A stretch of 64,000 nucleotides of DNA from Mesonia algae (GCF_003253545.1 NZ_QKYV01000002.1:310001-374000), one strand, 5' to 3'. Positions 19,067-28,724 are shown, numbered from the stretch's first letter. The notes: generated from the sequence alone by a model not told the origin. Translations and numbers: made by a program.

Positions 19067-19726
19067 TTAGTCTTCCTTTTCTTTAACGATGATCATAGAA
19101 GCCTTAAAGCCTGTCGCTAAATTCCATATGTTTTTAGAAATAAGTCCGCCTAACTCATCATAGACTTTAAACTCTGCCGTGTTGGGGCCAGACATACCTT
19201 GATTAAGAGCCAGGATTTCGATCTTATTAAATCCTACTTCTAGATCTATATATACGTTGGTATAACTACCTAAAAGCGATATTTTTTCTACTTGTACTTT
19301 ATCATTTACAATAATCTGAACCATATCACCATCTACCGCCATATGGTCTCTACAGACAATTTTTACAAACTTTCCGTTGTTTTTGAAGTCTCCAAAATAT
19401 TGGTTTTTCTTAAACTCTTCAGGGGTCTTATCGCCTTCTTTTTTTGCTAAATATTTAGGATCAAACTTTTTAGTAGGATCTAAAAATTCTTCTTGATCGG
19501 TGATATCTAAACCTTCCTTATCGGAAGTAAGTCGGTCTTTCCTCCCCGAATAAAAAGAATTATTAGGTTTGCTAAGTCCGGGCGTAGATCTTGTAAAGCC
19601 TCCGCTATTGATGGTACTTCCGCCAAGGCGACCTCCAGTAGTACTGGTATTAGAATTATCTAACTGGGCATGAGAAATTCCGCAAAAGGCTAAAATTCCC
19701 AAAAGGCTGCATATATATTTTATCAT
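19067..19726 (-). CDS. Secreted protein of unknown function
   Basis: A 219-residue protein with a signal peptide ending GISHAQ. A Gly/Ser/Thr/Asn-rich segment (residues ~22-60) is followed by a charged linker, then a compact beta-rich domain (about 100-219) containing NGKFVKIVCRDHMAVDGD and VGFNKIEILALNQG. This may be an Ig-like or jelly-roll fold, but I cannot name a family. It is divergent from the OmpA-type lipoprotein at 19897 and shares a 170-bp intergenic region with it, so an envelope role is plausible. Confidence 0.6.
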   Translation of the reverse strand: MIKYICSLLGILAFCGISHAQLDNSNTSTTGGRLGGSTINSGGFTRSTPGLSKPNNSFYSGRKDRLTSDKEGLDITDQEEFLDPTKKFDPKYLAKKEGDKTPEEFKKNQYFGDFKNNGKFVKIVCRDHMAVDGDMVQIIVNDKVQVEKISLLGSYTNVYIDLEVGFNKIEILALNQGMSGPNTAEFKVYDELGGLISKNIWNLATGFKASMIIVKEKED

Positions 19727-19896
19727 TTCTTGATTTTTTTCTATTCTGATAAAGGTATTGTAAGTATTTGTAATACAAGAATCAAACCAAAATATTAAGA
19801 TTTTCTAAACTCTTTTTAACAAAACAATAGGAACACTCATAAAACAAAACCTATTTCATGTGGTTAATATTGTCGTAACCAAAAATAAAGAAAACC

Positions 19897-20721
19897 ATGA
19901 AAAGATTATTGACATTAACCGTAATTTCTGCGTCTTTATTGACGTCTTGTGTTTCGAAAAAGAAATACACAGAGTTAGAGACCGAATTAGACGACACTAA
20001 GAGTGTATTGATGAAGACTCGAGTGGACAAAGAAGATTGCGAAGAAAAGTATGCGAAAATTGAAGAACGCGTTTCTAATTATTACGCAAAAATCAACTCT
20101 CTACAAGATGAGAATGATGAAAAATTAGAAATGGTAGATAATATTGCTGCTATGTCTAACAAGAACAAAGAAGCTATGCGCAAGACGCTAAAAAATGTAG
20201 ATCCTAGTTTATTAGCAGGTGCAAAAACATTAGGAGATTCTATTGATCTTGCGGTATCGCACAACTTAAAGAAATCTTTATCTGATGGAGATGAAGGTAT
20301 TGAGATTGATGTCAACCAGACGGTGGTACAAATTACTGTATCTGACAAACTATTATTTAAAAGTGGTAGCTATTGGGTAAGCCCTAAAGCTCACAAATTA
20401 TTAGGTAGAATTGCTGAAGTAGTGAACTCTGAGCCTGCTATGGAAGTGATGGTAGAAGGACATACCGATGCTCAAACACTTAAAAAAGAATCTTACATTG
20501 AAGATAACTGGGATTTAAGTGTAAGAAGAGCTACCTCTATTGTTCGTTTATTACAAGATAAGTTTGATGTAGATGGTAAAAAATTAATCGCAGCAGGTAG
20601 AAGTAGTTTTGTACCTCTTGCAGAAAATGATACTGCCGAAGGACGTGAAAGCAATCGTAGAACAAGAATTATAATTCTACCTAACTTAGACAAATTTTTA
20701 GCTATGCTAGAAGAGTCTTAA
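19897..20721 (+). CDS. OmpA-family peptidoglycan-binding lipoprotein
   Basis: A 274-residue lipoprotein: lipobox LTSC (Cys18), a charged coiled coil (about residues 25-95), and an OmpA/MotB C-terminal domain (about 145-270). The domain has the family elements LLFKSGSYWVSPKAHKLL, VEGHTDAQ, the helix LSVRRATSIVRLLQ, the AAGRSS turn and ESNRRTRIIILP. It should anchor the outer membrane to peptidoglycan, with the diaminopimelate-binding Asp and Arg present in the HTDA and NRRTR motifs. A strong terminator follows. Confidence 0.92.
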   Translation: MKRLLTLTVISASLLTSCVSKKKYTELETELDDTKSVLMKTRVDKEDCEEKYAKIEERVSNYYAKINSLQDENDEKLEMVDNIAAMSNKNKEAMRKTLKNVDPSLLAGAKTLGDSIDLAVSHNLKKSLSDGDEGIEIDVNQTVVQITVSDKLLFKSGSYWVSPKAHKLLGRIAEVVNSEPAMEVMVEGHTDAQTLKKESYIEDNWDLSVRRATSIVRLLQDKFDVDGKKLIAAGRSSFVPLAENDTAEGRESNRRTRIIILPNLDKFLAMLEES

Positions 20722-20752
20722 AAACTTATAGAGTAACCAACCACCTCTAACC

Positions 20753-20789
20753 AAAAAAAGGAGCTGAATTTTTCAGCTCCTTTTTTTTT
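20753..20789. terminator. Bidirectional hairpin terminator
   Basis: GGAGCTGAA (20760-20768) pairs with TTCAGCTCC (20772-20780) with A7 before and T9 after. It separates the OmpA lipoprotein from the convergent 50-residue membrane protein gene. Confidence 0.88.
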
Positions 20790-20804
20790 GAATGCGTTTC
20801 TATA

Positions 20805-20957
20805 TTAAAACCACTCAAAATAAATTCCAGAAATCGCTACCGCAGTAATCAATAAAATAAGGACCACAATGATAAATCCTGCTCCAAATTTGGTTTTCTT
20901 ATTATCTTGTAAAATATAATCTTCTTTATTTTGACTTTTATTGGTCTCTGTACTCAT
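20805..20957 (-). CDS. Small single-pass membrane protein (50 aa)
   Basis: A 50-codon frame starting ATG at 20957 and stopping at 20805. The first 23 residues are polar and charged (MSTETNKSQNKEDY...), followed by one membrane helix (FIIVVLILLITAVAISG) and the tail IYFEWF. Coding character is supported by clean amphipathic-to-hydrophobic architecture, and it has its own terminator at the 3' side. I do not know a function. Proteins of this size and layout are common in flavobacteria and are often missed by gene callers. Confidence 0.6.
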   Translation of the reverse strand: MSTETNKSQNKEDYILQDNKKTKFGAGFIIVVLILLITAVAISGIYFEWF

Positions 20958-21067
20958 ATAAATTATTTGTTTAGTTAGTTATGTACAATATAAAGAAAGA
21001 TTTGAAAGCAGTTTCTACAATTTTTGTTAAGATTTCTTTAAAGACTTGGGATTAATGCTGTAATATC

Positions 21068-21097
21068 TTGGTATTCAATAGAATTCTCATAGCTTTG
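21068..21097 (+). promoter_or_regulatory. Promoter of the FKBP gene
   Basis: TTG (21068-21070), 19-bp spacer, TAGCTTTG (21090-21097). This matches the Bacteroidetes primary-sigma promoter TTG-N17..23-TAnnTTTG. It lies 70 bp upstream of the start at 21168, so an in-frame ATG at 21114 would also be transcribed. Confidence 0.7.
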
Positions 21098-21167
21098 CAA
21101 GCTTTAAGAGAAGATGAGTCTAAAAACTTCATTTTCAATAATCTATAAATTAGTAAAAAACAAATTT

Positions 21168-21596
21168 ATGAGTCAAGTTAAAACGAACGACACGGTAAAA
21201 GTACATTACACAGGAAAGTTACAAGACGGTCAGGTATTTGATAGTTCTTTAGAAAGAGAGCCTATCGAATTTACTATCGGACAAGGACAAATTATACCTG
21301 GGTTTGAAAATGGACTTATCGATATGCAAGTGAACGAAAAAAAGACCATTGAAATTCCACATACAGAAGCTTACGGAGAAGTACAAAAAGAGCTTTTTCA
21401 AGAAGTACCTAAAAGCCAACTTCCTCAAGAAATTGAGCCACAAGTAGGAATGGGACTTGTTTCTAAAAATCCTGACGGAAGCGAAAGACAATTAAGAGTT
21501 GCTGAAGTTAAAGAAGAGTCTATTATCATTGATGCTAATCACCCATTAGCAGGAAAAGATCTTACTTTTGAATTAGAAGTTATGGAGATCAAGTAA
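21168..21596 (+). CDS. FKBP-type peptidyl-prolyl cis-trans isomerase (SlyD-like)
   Basis: A 142-residue isomerase. The start MSQVKTNDTVKVHYTGKL is preferred over an in-frame ATG 54 bp upstream, because the extra 18 residues have no family counterpart. The FKBP core is visible: VHYTGKLQDGQVFDSS, then FTIGQGQIIPGFENGLIDM. The flap region (about residues 65-115) carries a SlyD-like insertion, and the core closes with PLAGKDLTFELEVMEI. It catalyses proline isomerisation and probably acts as a folding chaperone in the cytoplasm, as no signal peptide is present. It has its own promoter and terminator. Confidence 0.93.
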   Translation: MSQVKTNDTVKVHYTGKLQDGQVFDSSLEREPIEFTIGQGQIIPGFENGLIDMQVNEKKTIEIPHTEAYGEVQKELFQEVPKSQLPQEIEPQVGMGLVSKNPDGSERQLRVAEVKEESIIIDANHPLAGKDLTFELEVMEIK

Positions 21597-21617
21597 TTTC
21601 TTACTAAGTATTACGAC

Positions 21618-21655
21618 TAAAACGCAGGTTATTGTTTTTAATAGCCTGCGTTTTA
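21618..21655 (+). terminator. Hairpin terminator after FKBP
   Basis: TAAAACGCAGG (21618-21628) pairs with CCTGCGTTTTA (21645-21655), extended inward by partly paired ATT/AAT, with T residues in the right arm. Confidence 0.8.
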
Positions 21656-21757
21656 TATTATTACATAAAATGTATTTATATTGAAAATAATTTGTTTTAT
21701 TGATTTTTTTATCGTATAATAAAACTTATTAGAAATCACAAACATAAGTAGAGATAT

Positions 21758-22624
21758 ATGAGGCAACTTAAAATTACCAAACAGGTTACTAATCGTGAAT
21801 CAAAATCGTTAGATAAATACCTACAAGACATCAGTAAAGTAGATTTAATTACTGCTGAAGAAGAGGTAGAATTAGCACAGCGTATTAGAGAAGGTGACCA
21901 ACGAGCATTAGAAAAACTAACTAATGCCAATTTAAGGTTTGTTGTTTCGGTAGCAAAACAATATCAAAATCAAGGTTTAAAACTACCCGATTTAATTAAT
22001 GAAGGGAATGTAGGTTTAGTAAAAGCTGCAAAACGTTTTGATGAAACCAGAGGTTTTAAATTTATTTCTTATGCTGTTTGGTGGATTAGACAATCTATTT
22101 TACAAGCCTTAGCAGAACAGTCTCGTGTAGTTCGCTTACCGCTGAATAAAATTGGAGTGATTAATAAAATCAATAAAACTTTTTCTCATCTAGAACAGAG
22201 TTTACAGCGCCCTCCTTCGGCTGAAGAAATTGCAAAAGAATTAGATATGCCTACGGGACAAGTGAAAACAGCATTGAAAAATTCTGGAAGACACTTATCT
22301 ATGGATGCACCATTTAAAGAAGGAGAAAATGACTCTAATTTATATGATGTTTTAAGTTCGGGAGAATCCCCTACTCCAGATGATAACTTAATGCAAGATT
22401 CTTTAAGCATTGAGATTAATAGAGCTTTAGATACACTTTCTACAAGAGAAGCCGATGTTATTCGCCTTAATTACGGAATAGGAAATCAACCTGCGATGAC
22501 CTTACAAGAAATTGGGGATACTTTCGATTTAAGTAGAGAACGTGTAAGACAAATTAGAGAAAAAGGAATTAGAAGATTGAAACATCAATCTAAAAATAAA
22601 ATTCTCAAAAAATATTTAGGTTAA
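21758..22624 (+). CDS. rpoD: Primary sigma factor RpoD/SigA
   Basis: A 288-residue group 1 sigma factor in the short Bacteroidetes form without a long region 1.1. Regions visible: 1.2 ([19 protein letters not shown]), 2.1-2.4 ([37 protein letters not shown], the WWIRQ element), 3.0-3.1 ([28 protein letters not shown]) and 4.2 ([19 protein letters not shown]). It directs RNA polymerase to housekeeping promoters. The TTG/TAnnTTTG boxes seen throughout this window are its expected targets. It is transcribed alone, with a strong terminator after it. Confidence 0.96.
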   Translation: MRQLKITKQVTNRESKSLDKYLQDISKVDLITAEEEVELAQRIREGDQRALEKLTNANLRFVVSVAKQYQNQGLKLPDLINEGNVGLVKAAKRFDETRGFKFISYAVWWIRQSILQALAEQSRVVRLPLNKIGVINKINKTFSHLEQSLQRPPSAEEIAKELDMPTGQVKTALKNSGRHLSMDAPFKEGENDSNLYDVLSSGESPTPDDNLMQDSLSIEINRALDTLSTREADVIRLNYGIGNQPAMTLQEIGDTFDLSRERVRQIREKGIRRLKHQSKNKILKKYLG

Positions 22625-22644
22625 ACATAACCTACTTAGTAAAG

Positions 22645-22681
22645 AAAAAGGCTGCTTAGAATTATCTAGCAGCCTTTTTTT
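22645..22681 (+). terminator. Hairpin terminator after rpoD
   Basis: AAAAAGGCTGCT (22645-22656) pairs with AGCAGCC plus T7 (22668-22681), with inner AGA/TCT pairs possible. Confidence 0.88.
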
Positions 22682-22760
22682 AATTCATAATTTTAAATTC
22701 CAAAGCAATAACGTCTCATAAATATTTAAAATATCTTAGATTAACTCTATTGGCTTTAGT

Positions 22761-23711
22761 TTACATTTTACTTACTTCATCTAATTTTCCCATTTCCTCA
22801 AAAGAAAGTTTCATCTCTATTGCCTCTGTAAAATTTGCTAGATGTTTAGATTTCGTAGCACTTGCGATGGGAGCGGTTACAATATCTTTTTGCATTAACC
22901 AACGCAAAGCAACTGCAGCATTATCTACTTGGTGTTCTTCAGAAATTTGATCTAATACATTTAAAATTTCTAATCCCCTCCTATTTAGATAGTCTTTTAC
23001 GAAACCCTTTCGAGAAGAATCTTCCATATCTTTCTCACTTCGGTATTTACCCGTTAAAAAGCCGCTTGCTAAAGAAAAGTAAGGCGTAACTCCCAACTCA
23101 TAAGTTTTACAAAGAGGAGCTAAATCTTCTTCAAATTGCTTTCGAGACATTAAATTATATTCGGGTTGAAAAACTTGATATTTGGGCAGATTTTTTTCCG
23201 CGGAAGCGTCTAAAGATTCTTTTAAACGATTCGCCGATAAGTTAGATGCACCAATTACTCTCACTTTTCCCTCTTTTATAAGTTGTTGATAAGCCTCAAG
23301 CGTTTCCTCTACTGGCGTTTTATCATCATCCCAATGGGTAAAATACAAATCTATATAGTCGGTTTGCAGTCTTTTTAAAGAATCTTCTACCTTATCTAAA
23401 ATGTAATTTTTAGAAATATTGCGAGATCCTTTCCCCATATCGGCGCCTACCTTAGTGGCCAGAGTTATTTTATCTCTATTTTTTCTTTCTTTTAGCCACT
23501 TTCCTATAACACGTTCAGACTCTCCGCCTTCATTACCGTCTACCCAACGAGAATATACATCGGCCGTGTCGATCATCGTAATTCCGCGATCTAACATTTC
23601 ATCTAAAATTCTAAACGATTCCTTTTCATCGAGTGTCCACCCAAAGACATTACCTCCAAAAATAATAGGAGAAGCTTTTAGGTTAGACGTTCCTAATTGT
23701 AAAGATTTCAT
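22761..23711 (-). CDS. Aldo/keto reductase
   Basis: A 316-residue NADPH-dependent oxidoreductase of the AKR superfamily (YghZ/Tas-like group). The catalytic tetrad elements are visible: Asp and Tyr in MIDTADVYSRW, Lys in ITLATKVG, His in LYFTHWDDD. The (beta/alpha)8 barrel ends with the cofactor segment IASATKSKHLANFTEAI. It is downstream of an SDR gene with a 4-bp gap, so they form an operon of two reductases. Inside the gene, 23196-23208 carries the GC-rich word TTCCGCGGAAGCG discussed in the findings. The physiological substrate is unknown. Confidence 0.93.
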   Translation of the reverse strand: MKSLQLGTSNLKASPIIFGGNVFGWTLDEKESFRILDEMLDRGITMIDTADVYSRWVDGNEGGESERVIGKWLKERKNRDKITLATKVGADMGKGSRNISKNYILDKVEDSLKRLQTDYIDLYFTHWDDDKTPVEETLEAYQQLIKEGKVRVIGASNLSANRLKESLDASAEKNLPKYQVFQPEYNLMSRKQFEEDLAPLCKTYELGVTPYFSLASGFLTGKYRSEKDMEDSSRKGFVKDYLNRRGLEILNVLDQISEEHQVDNAAVALRWLMQKDIVTAPIASATKSKHLANFTEAIEMKLSFEEMGKLDEVSKM

Positions 23712-23715
23712 ATTT

Positions 23716-24444
23716 TTATTTTTGTGGAGGTCTAGAAGGTCTAATTTCTACTTTACTAGGTAAACTCCTCTTATTCATTTTAAACAAATCAACTACCAAT
23801 TCCCCAATGTCTTCTTTTTGTATCTTCCAAGCTTCATCACTTTCTTCTTGATGTGGATCGTGCCCATTAAAATGAGTAGAAACAGATCCTGGCATTATGG
23901 TAGATACACTTACCCCATCGTTTCTTAAATCGAGCATCATAGCTTGTGTAAAACCAGTAACTCCAAATTTACTCGCATTATAAGCAGCTCCGCCAGCAAA
24001 GAAATTGGTTCCTGCCAAACTAGAAATGCTAATAAAATATCCTTGGGTATCTTTTAAAGCTTCTACGCTCGCTTTCGCGGAATAAAAAACTCCCGTTAAA
24101 TTGGTATCAATAGTTTCTCTCCAATCGTGATCTGTTAAACTGGTAATGCTACCAAAATGTCCGATTCCCGCATTGGCAATCACATAATCCAACTGGCCGA
24201 ATTTTTCGATTGTATGGCGTACTGCTTCCTCTTGATCAACTAGATTTCTAACATCTGCTTTGATACCTAAAGCCTTTGCGTTAGTATTTTTTTCTAATTC
24301 TGCAGCAGCGCTTTCAGCATTGGTTAATGACCTACTTGTTATGGCTACATTAACTCCAGCTTTCATTAATGCTTCGGCTACACCGTAACCAATTCCTTTA
24401 CTTCCACCCGTAATGAGTGCAGTTTTATTGTTTAAGTTTTGCAT
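23716..24444 (-). CDS. Short-chain dehydrogenase/reductase (SDR)
   Basis: A 242-residue classical SDR. The start at 24444 (MQNLNNKTALITGGSKGIG) is chosen over an in-frame ATG at 24486, because the extra 14 residues precede the normal family start. Motifs: TGxxxGIG as TGGSKGIG, NAG as IANAGIG, the catalytic Ser in ISISSLAG, and YxxxK as YNASK. It reduces carbonyls or oxidises alcohols with NAD(P)H. It is the upstream gene of a pair with the aldo/keto reductase. The word GCTTTCGCGGAA lies at 24071-24082 within the YSAKAS codons. Confidence 0.93.
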   Translation of the reverse strand: MQNLNNKTALITGGSKGIGYGVAEALMKAGVNVAITSRSLTNAESAAAELEKNTNAKALGIKADVRNLVDQEEAVRHTIEKFGQLDYVIANAGIGHFGSITSLTDHDWRETIDTNLTGVFYSAKASVEALKDTQGYFISISSLAGTNFFAGGAAYNASKFGVTGFTQAMMLDLRNDGVSVSTIMPGSVSTHFNGHDPHQEESDEAWKIQKEDIGELVVDLFKMNKRSLPSKVEIRPSRPPQK

Positions 24445-24622
24445 GATTTTGTTTTTTGAAAAATAAAGATAAAAAGAAGTATGCATAATTTTAAAGGATT
24501 GAAGGGCTTTTACATCACTTTAACGCATAAAATAACTTCTTGTTAATCTTACTATAAATAACTTCATTTTTATTTAGGATGACTTTATATTTATTTCAAA
24601 TTAAAGATAATCAACCTAGTAT

Positions 24623-25393
24623 ATGGACAAAAAATACAAAACTATCGCTAAATTAGGAATGTTTTCTAAAGGTCTAATTTACTTTTTAAGTGGTATTCTT
24701 ACTTTAATGACTGCCCTTAATTTGGGAGGTTCAACCTCAGGAAAAAGTCAAGTGTTTGATTTTATAAAAAAACAACCTTTTGCTATGGCGCTATTGGTAG
24801 TGATTGCCGCCGGGCTAGTATGTTACGCTGTTTGGAGGTTTATTCAAAGTATTAAAAATCCTGAACATATTGAAGATGATTGGAAAGGGAAAACCAAGCG
24901 AGTGGCATATTTCCTTAGCGGAATTATCTATTTAGTTTTTTCATTTTTAGCTGTTAGACATTTATGGAGTTCATCCTCAGGAGGTGGAGGAAAAAGTATT
25001 TTAAGTAGTTTAAGTCCGACTCTCTTCACCATTTTATTTTTGCTTATTGGTGTAATTTTAATTATTAAAGCGGGTTATCATATTAAACAAGCCTATCAAA
25101 AAGAGTTTATGAAACGTTTCAGCATTAGCGATAGAAAGTGGCATAAAGCTGCTAAAAATGCAGGATATTTTGGATTTTATGCGCGTGGGTTTGTAATTTT
25201 AATAATTGCTTATTTCTTCTTAAGAGCCGGTTTATATTCTAAAGAAAATGAGGTTAAAGGTACTAAAGAAGCTTTTTCATTCTTGCAAGAATCTGATTAT
25301 GGTACTATTTTAATGGCCACTGCTGCTGCAGGGTTAGCAGCCTATGGTTTGTTTATTATTCTTTTATCTAGATATAGAAGATTTGACGCTTAG
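24623..25393 (+). CDS. DUF1206 membrane protein
   Basis: A 256-residue protein with six membrane helices arranged as three two-helix DUF1206 repeats. Each repeat begins with an aromatic/Gly signature of the type AKLGMFSKGLIYFLSG, AYFLSGIIYLVFS or AGYFGFYARGFVILI. The repeats lie at about residues 8-75, 90-155 and 175-250. The function of the family is unknown; members are common in actinobacteria and flavobacteria. It is followed by a class A PBP with a 107-bp gap and need not be in one operon with it. Confidence 0.85.
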   Translation: MDKKYKTIAKLGMFSKGLIYFLSGILTLMTALNLGGSTSGKSQVFDFIKKQPFAMALLVVIAAGLVCYAVWRFIQSIKNPEHIEDDWKGKTKRVAYFLSGIIYLVFSFLAVRHLWSSSSGGGGKSILSSLSPTLFTILFLLIGVILIIKAGYHIKQAYQKEFMKRFSISDRKWHKAAKNAGYFGFYARGFVILIIAYFFLRAGLYSKENEVKGTKEAFSFLQESDYGTILMATAAAGLAAYGLFIILLSRYRRFDA

Positions 25394-25500
25394 AGATTGA
25401 TTTACAGTTTTTAGATAAGGTAAAACGTTATAAAAATTTTAAAATCAGTATTCTTCGAAGAACTTATTCGTTAATTTGTGCTCCTTATTGAAACCAAGTT

Positions 25501-27819
25501 ATGAGTTACAAATCTTTTTTTAAGAAAAAGTGGGTGAAATTTTTACTTTACGGAAGTCTTTCTATTATAGTCTTATTGATCGCTTTTTATGCCAGTATTT
25601 ATACGGGAATGTGGGGAGAAGTACCCACAAAAAAAGAACTCGCTAGCTTAAAACAAAGTCAGGCTACACAAGTATTAGATAAAAATGCCGACTTGATTGG
25701 GAAATTCTACATTTACGATCGTCAATCTATAAAGTTTGAAAGCTTTCCAAAACATTTACTTCATGCTTTAATCGCAACTGAAGATGCTCGTTTTTATGAA
25801 CATGATGGTGTGGACAATAAAAGCTTGCTAAGAGTCTTTTTTAAAACCATCTTAATGTCTGATGATTCTTCTGGAGGTGGAAGCACCATCACGCTACAAC
25901 TAGCTAAAAATCTCTACGGAAGAAACGATTACGGGTATTTAAGTATTGTTGTAAATAAAGTAAGAGAAAGCATTGTAGCTCAAAGAATTGAAGATATTTA
26001 TTCTAAACAAGAAATATTAACACTTTACCTGAATACTGTTCCCTTTCCCGATAACACTTATGGTATAGAAAGTGCCGCTCAAAAATTCTTTAATACAGAA
26101 ACTCGTCATTTAAATTTACCTCAATCTGCCACCTTAATTGGTTCTTTAAAAGCCAATCATAGCTACAACCCGAGACTTTTCCCAGAGCGTTCTCAACTAA
26201 GAAGAGATGTGGTGATTAATCAAATGCTTAAAAATGATTATCTCACTTTAGATGAAGCCAATCTTGCCAAACAACAAAAGATAGAATTAGATTATCAATA
26301 CTATGCTCCTAACCAAGGTTTAGCTCCGTATTTTAGAGCACACATTAAAAAACAATTAGATACTTTACTTCAGCAAAGGAAATTTAAAAAACCCAATGGC
26401 GAATTCTATGATGTTTACCACGATGGTTTAAAAGTTTACACCACTTTAGATAACACGTTACAAACGTATGCAGAGGAAGCCATGCAAGAACATATGAGTA
26501 ATCTGCAACGTCAGTTTGAAAAAGCTTACGGACAGCGTGCTCCATGGTTAAAAGGCAAAAAAGCTTTTCTCGCCGCCAAGCAGAGGCTTAAAATTTATAA
26601 AAAGTATGCTTCGCAAGGTTTATCCGCGAAAGCGATAGAAGATTCTTTAAGTAAGAAGAAAGAAACTGAACTTTTCTCGTGGGATAAAACTGAAATTAAA
26701 TCTATGTCTGTTTTAGACAGTTTAGAGTACTATTCAAAATTCTTAAATGCAGGAATGGTTTCCTTAGAACCGTCGAGCGGAAATGTCTTAGCCTATGTAG
26801 GTGGTATTGATTACAGGTTTTTTCAATATGACCACGTTTCACAAAGCAAGCGCCAAGTAGGATCTACCTTTAAACCTATTGTTTATACCGCAGCTTTAGA
26901 AAATGGCATGGAAGCTTGTACTTATTTTCCATTAAAAGCAGTTACCTATACTGATGTGGATGATTGGAAGCCTACCAATGCTTCTACCGTTGAGGGTAGT
27001 GAAAATTTAAATTATTCTTTAAAAAAGGCGTTAAGCAACTCGGTAAACACCATTGCAGTAAAAGTATTGTATGAAACAGGAATAGAAAGTGTAATTGAAC
27101 AAGCGCGCGCTATGGGGATTACTAGTGACATTGAAGAAGTTCCCTCTATAGCATTAGGTTCTTCTAACCTTAAACTCATTGAAATGGCACAAGCTTATAC
27201 GAGCTTTGTCAATAAAAGTATTCCCTCCTCTCCTATTTTTATTACGAAAATCGAAGATAAAAATGGAAATACTATTGCTTCTTTTGAAGATTTACATCCC
27301 CAATCTCGAAATGAGAAACAACAAGCCTATAGTGACGATACACGCCAGATAATGTTAGATTTTTTAAAGGCTACGGTAAATGAAGGAACTGCCACAAGAT
27401 TGCGTTCTACCTATGGTTTAACCAATGAAATTGCTGGAAAAACTGGAACAACACAAGACAATAAAGATGGTTGGTTCGTAGGAATTACACCTCAATTAGT
27501 TACCCTTACTTGGGTAGGAAATGACAACCAGCAAATAGGATTTAGTAATACTAGAATTGGACAAGGGGCGAATTCTGCTTTACCTCTTTTTGCTAAATAC
27601 TACCAGAAAATAGACGCCGATAATAAGTATAATTCTATTGCTAACGCACAATTTGAGAAACCATCAGATCATGTGATAGAAATGTTAGATTGTGAAGATA
27701 GCAAAGAGGATGGCTTTTTCAAACGCCTGTTTGGAGGGAATGAAGACGAAAAAGAGTTTGAAAAGAAGAAAAAGAAAAAAGGAATCTTTGGTTGGTTGAA
27801 AAAAGATAAAGAAAATTAA
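25501..27819 (+). CDS. Class A penicillin-binding protein (glycosyltransferase/transpeptidase)
   Basis: A 772-residue bifunctional peptidoglycan synthase. A short cytoplasmic N-terminus and one signal-anchor helix (about 15-35) precede a GT51 domain with the catalytic motif ATEDARFYEHDG (Glu94). The transpeptidase domain carries SxxK as STFK (Ser455/Lys458), SxN as SVN in ALSNSVNTIAVKV, and KTG as KTGTTQ (from about Lys647). A Lys-rich tail ends the protein. It is PBP1A-like in layout. The word TCCGCGAAAGCG (26623-26634) lies in a linker rich in Lys between the domains. Its stop codon overlaps that of the convergent propeller gene by 4 bp. Confidence 0.95.
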   Translation: MSYKSFFKKKWVKFLLYGSLSIIVLLIAFYASIYTGMWGEVPTKKELASLKQSQATQVLDKNADLIGKFYIYDRQSIKFESFPKHLLHALIATEDARFYEHDGVDNKSLLRVFFKTILMSDDSSGGGSTITLQLAKNLYGRNDYGYLSIVVNKVRESIVAQRIEDIYSKQEILTLYLNTVPFPDNTYGIESAAQKFFNTETRHLNLPQSATLIGSLKANHSYNPRLFPERSQLRRDVVINQMLKNDYLTLDEANLAKQQKIELDYQYYAPNQGLAPYFRAHIKKQLDTLLQQRKFKKPNGEFYDVYHDGLKVYTTLDNTLQTYAEEAMQEHMSNLQRQFEKAYGQRAPWLKGKKAFLAAKQRLKIYKKYASQGLSAKAIEDSLSKKKETELFSWDKTEIKSMSVLDSLEYYSKFLNAGMVSLEPSSGNVLAYVGGIDYRFFQYDHVSQSKRQVGSTFKPIVYTAALENGMEACTYFPLKAVTYTDVDDWKPTNASTVEGSENLNYSLKKALSNSVNTIAVKVLYETGIESVIEQARAMGITSDIEEVPSIALGSSNLKLIEMAQAYTSFVNKSIPSSPIFITKIEDKNGNTIASFEDLHPQSRNEKQQAYSDDTRQIMLDFLKATVNEGTATRLRSTYGLTNEIAGKTGTTQDNKDGWFVGITPQLVTLTWVGNDNQQIGFSNTRIGQGANSALPLFAKYYQKIDADNKYNSIANAQFEKPSDHVIEMLDCEDSKEDGFFKRLFGGNEDEKEFEKKKKKKGIFGWLKKDKEN

Positions 27820-28718
27820 TTCTTTACTTTTTTCTCTGTACCCCCTGTGTTTTTTTCATTTAAACTTACTTGTAAGATATTAGCAGATTGTAAATCTCCT
27901 TCATTAGAGATGAACATTTCCCCATTCGAATTAAAACTTAGACCCTCTGGTTGTTGAAACGCATCGGGATCTAAAACGAGTAACTTTTTAGCTTCCCATT
28001 TATTATTAAAGATCAAAATTTTTGGAATAACTCCGTCAAGCATATAGATATCATTAGTGGTAGGATGTACGCCTATCTCTGAAGTTCTAAATAATTTTTC
28101 ATCTCTATCATCTTCAAAATCTTGAAAGATAGGATTATCATACATAAGTTTAAAAACCGGTGTTTTTAATAACTCCTTAGTCGGTAAATTAAATGCGTAA
28201 ACCGATTTGAAATTACCTCGATGATCTTCATTCTCCTTACAAGCTAATAAAAGTCTATTATTCTTTTTATCGTAGCATAAACCTTCAATATCATAATCTT
28301 TAGTCAAGAAATTATTATGCGTAATCACCTCAAAATCAGTTTTCATAAAGTTTTTCACTTCGTATAAGGTTCCGTTGCTTTTTACTACAAAAGCATTATT
28401 ATCCACGATGCTAATACCTTCATAATCGCCTTGTTCTCCAAAATTGACAGTTTTTTCTATCGATTTTGTTTCTAGATTATAAATAAAGATTTTACCCTCT
28501 TCATCTTGTACACAGGCTATTCGTTGATCATCTATATGAACAATACCCGAAACCTCTTCTAGAACACTAGGTAGTTCCCATTTTTTCTTTACGACTACCT
28601 CTAAAGGATTATCATAATTTGTAACATACTTATCTTTAAAATTAAAATACATAAAGGTCACAAAAGCCATGATGATAAGGGTGATAAAAAAAGGAGGACT
28701 TTTAAAGTATGAATTCAT
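27816..28718 (-). CDS. SdiA-regulated/YjiK-like beta-propeller protein (copy 1)
   Basis: A 300-residue protein with one N-terminal membrane segment (about residues 8-25) and a periplasmic beta-propeller of the SdiA-regulated (YjiK) family. Family blocks visible: LPSVLEEVSGIVHIDDQRIAC, GDYEGISIVDNNAFVV, DYDIEGLCYDKKNNRLLLACKEN, PTTNDIYMLDGVIPK and PEGLSFNSNGEMFISNEG. A close paralogue is encoded at 60304-61161. It is 6 bp downstream of the FUSC gene in the same operon. The function is unknown; Ca2+-dependent or esterase-like roles have been suggested from fold only. The stop overlaps the PBP stop (TTAA). Confidence 0.85.
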   Translation of the reverse strand: MNSYFKSPPFFITLIIMAFVTFMYFNFKDKYVTNYDNPLEVVVKKKWELPSVLEEVSGIVHIDDQRIACVQDEEGKIFIYNLETKSIEKTVNFGEQGDYEGISIVDNNAFVVKSNGTLYEVKNFMKTDFEVITHNNFLTKDYDIEGLCYDKKNNRLLLACKENEDHRGNFKSVYAFNLPTKELLKTPVFKLMYDNPIFQDFEDDRDEKLFRTSEIGVHPTTNDIYMLDGVIPKILIFNNKWEAKKLLVLDPDAFQQPEGLSFNSNGEMFISNEGDLQSANILQVSLNEKNTGGTEKKVKN

Positions 28719-28724
28719 GTTTTT

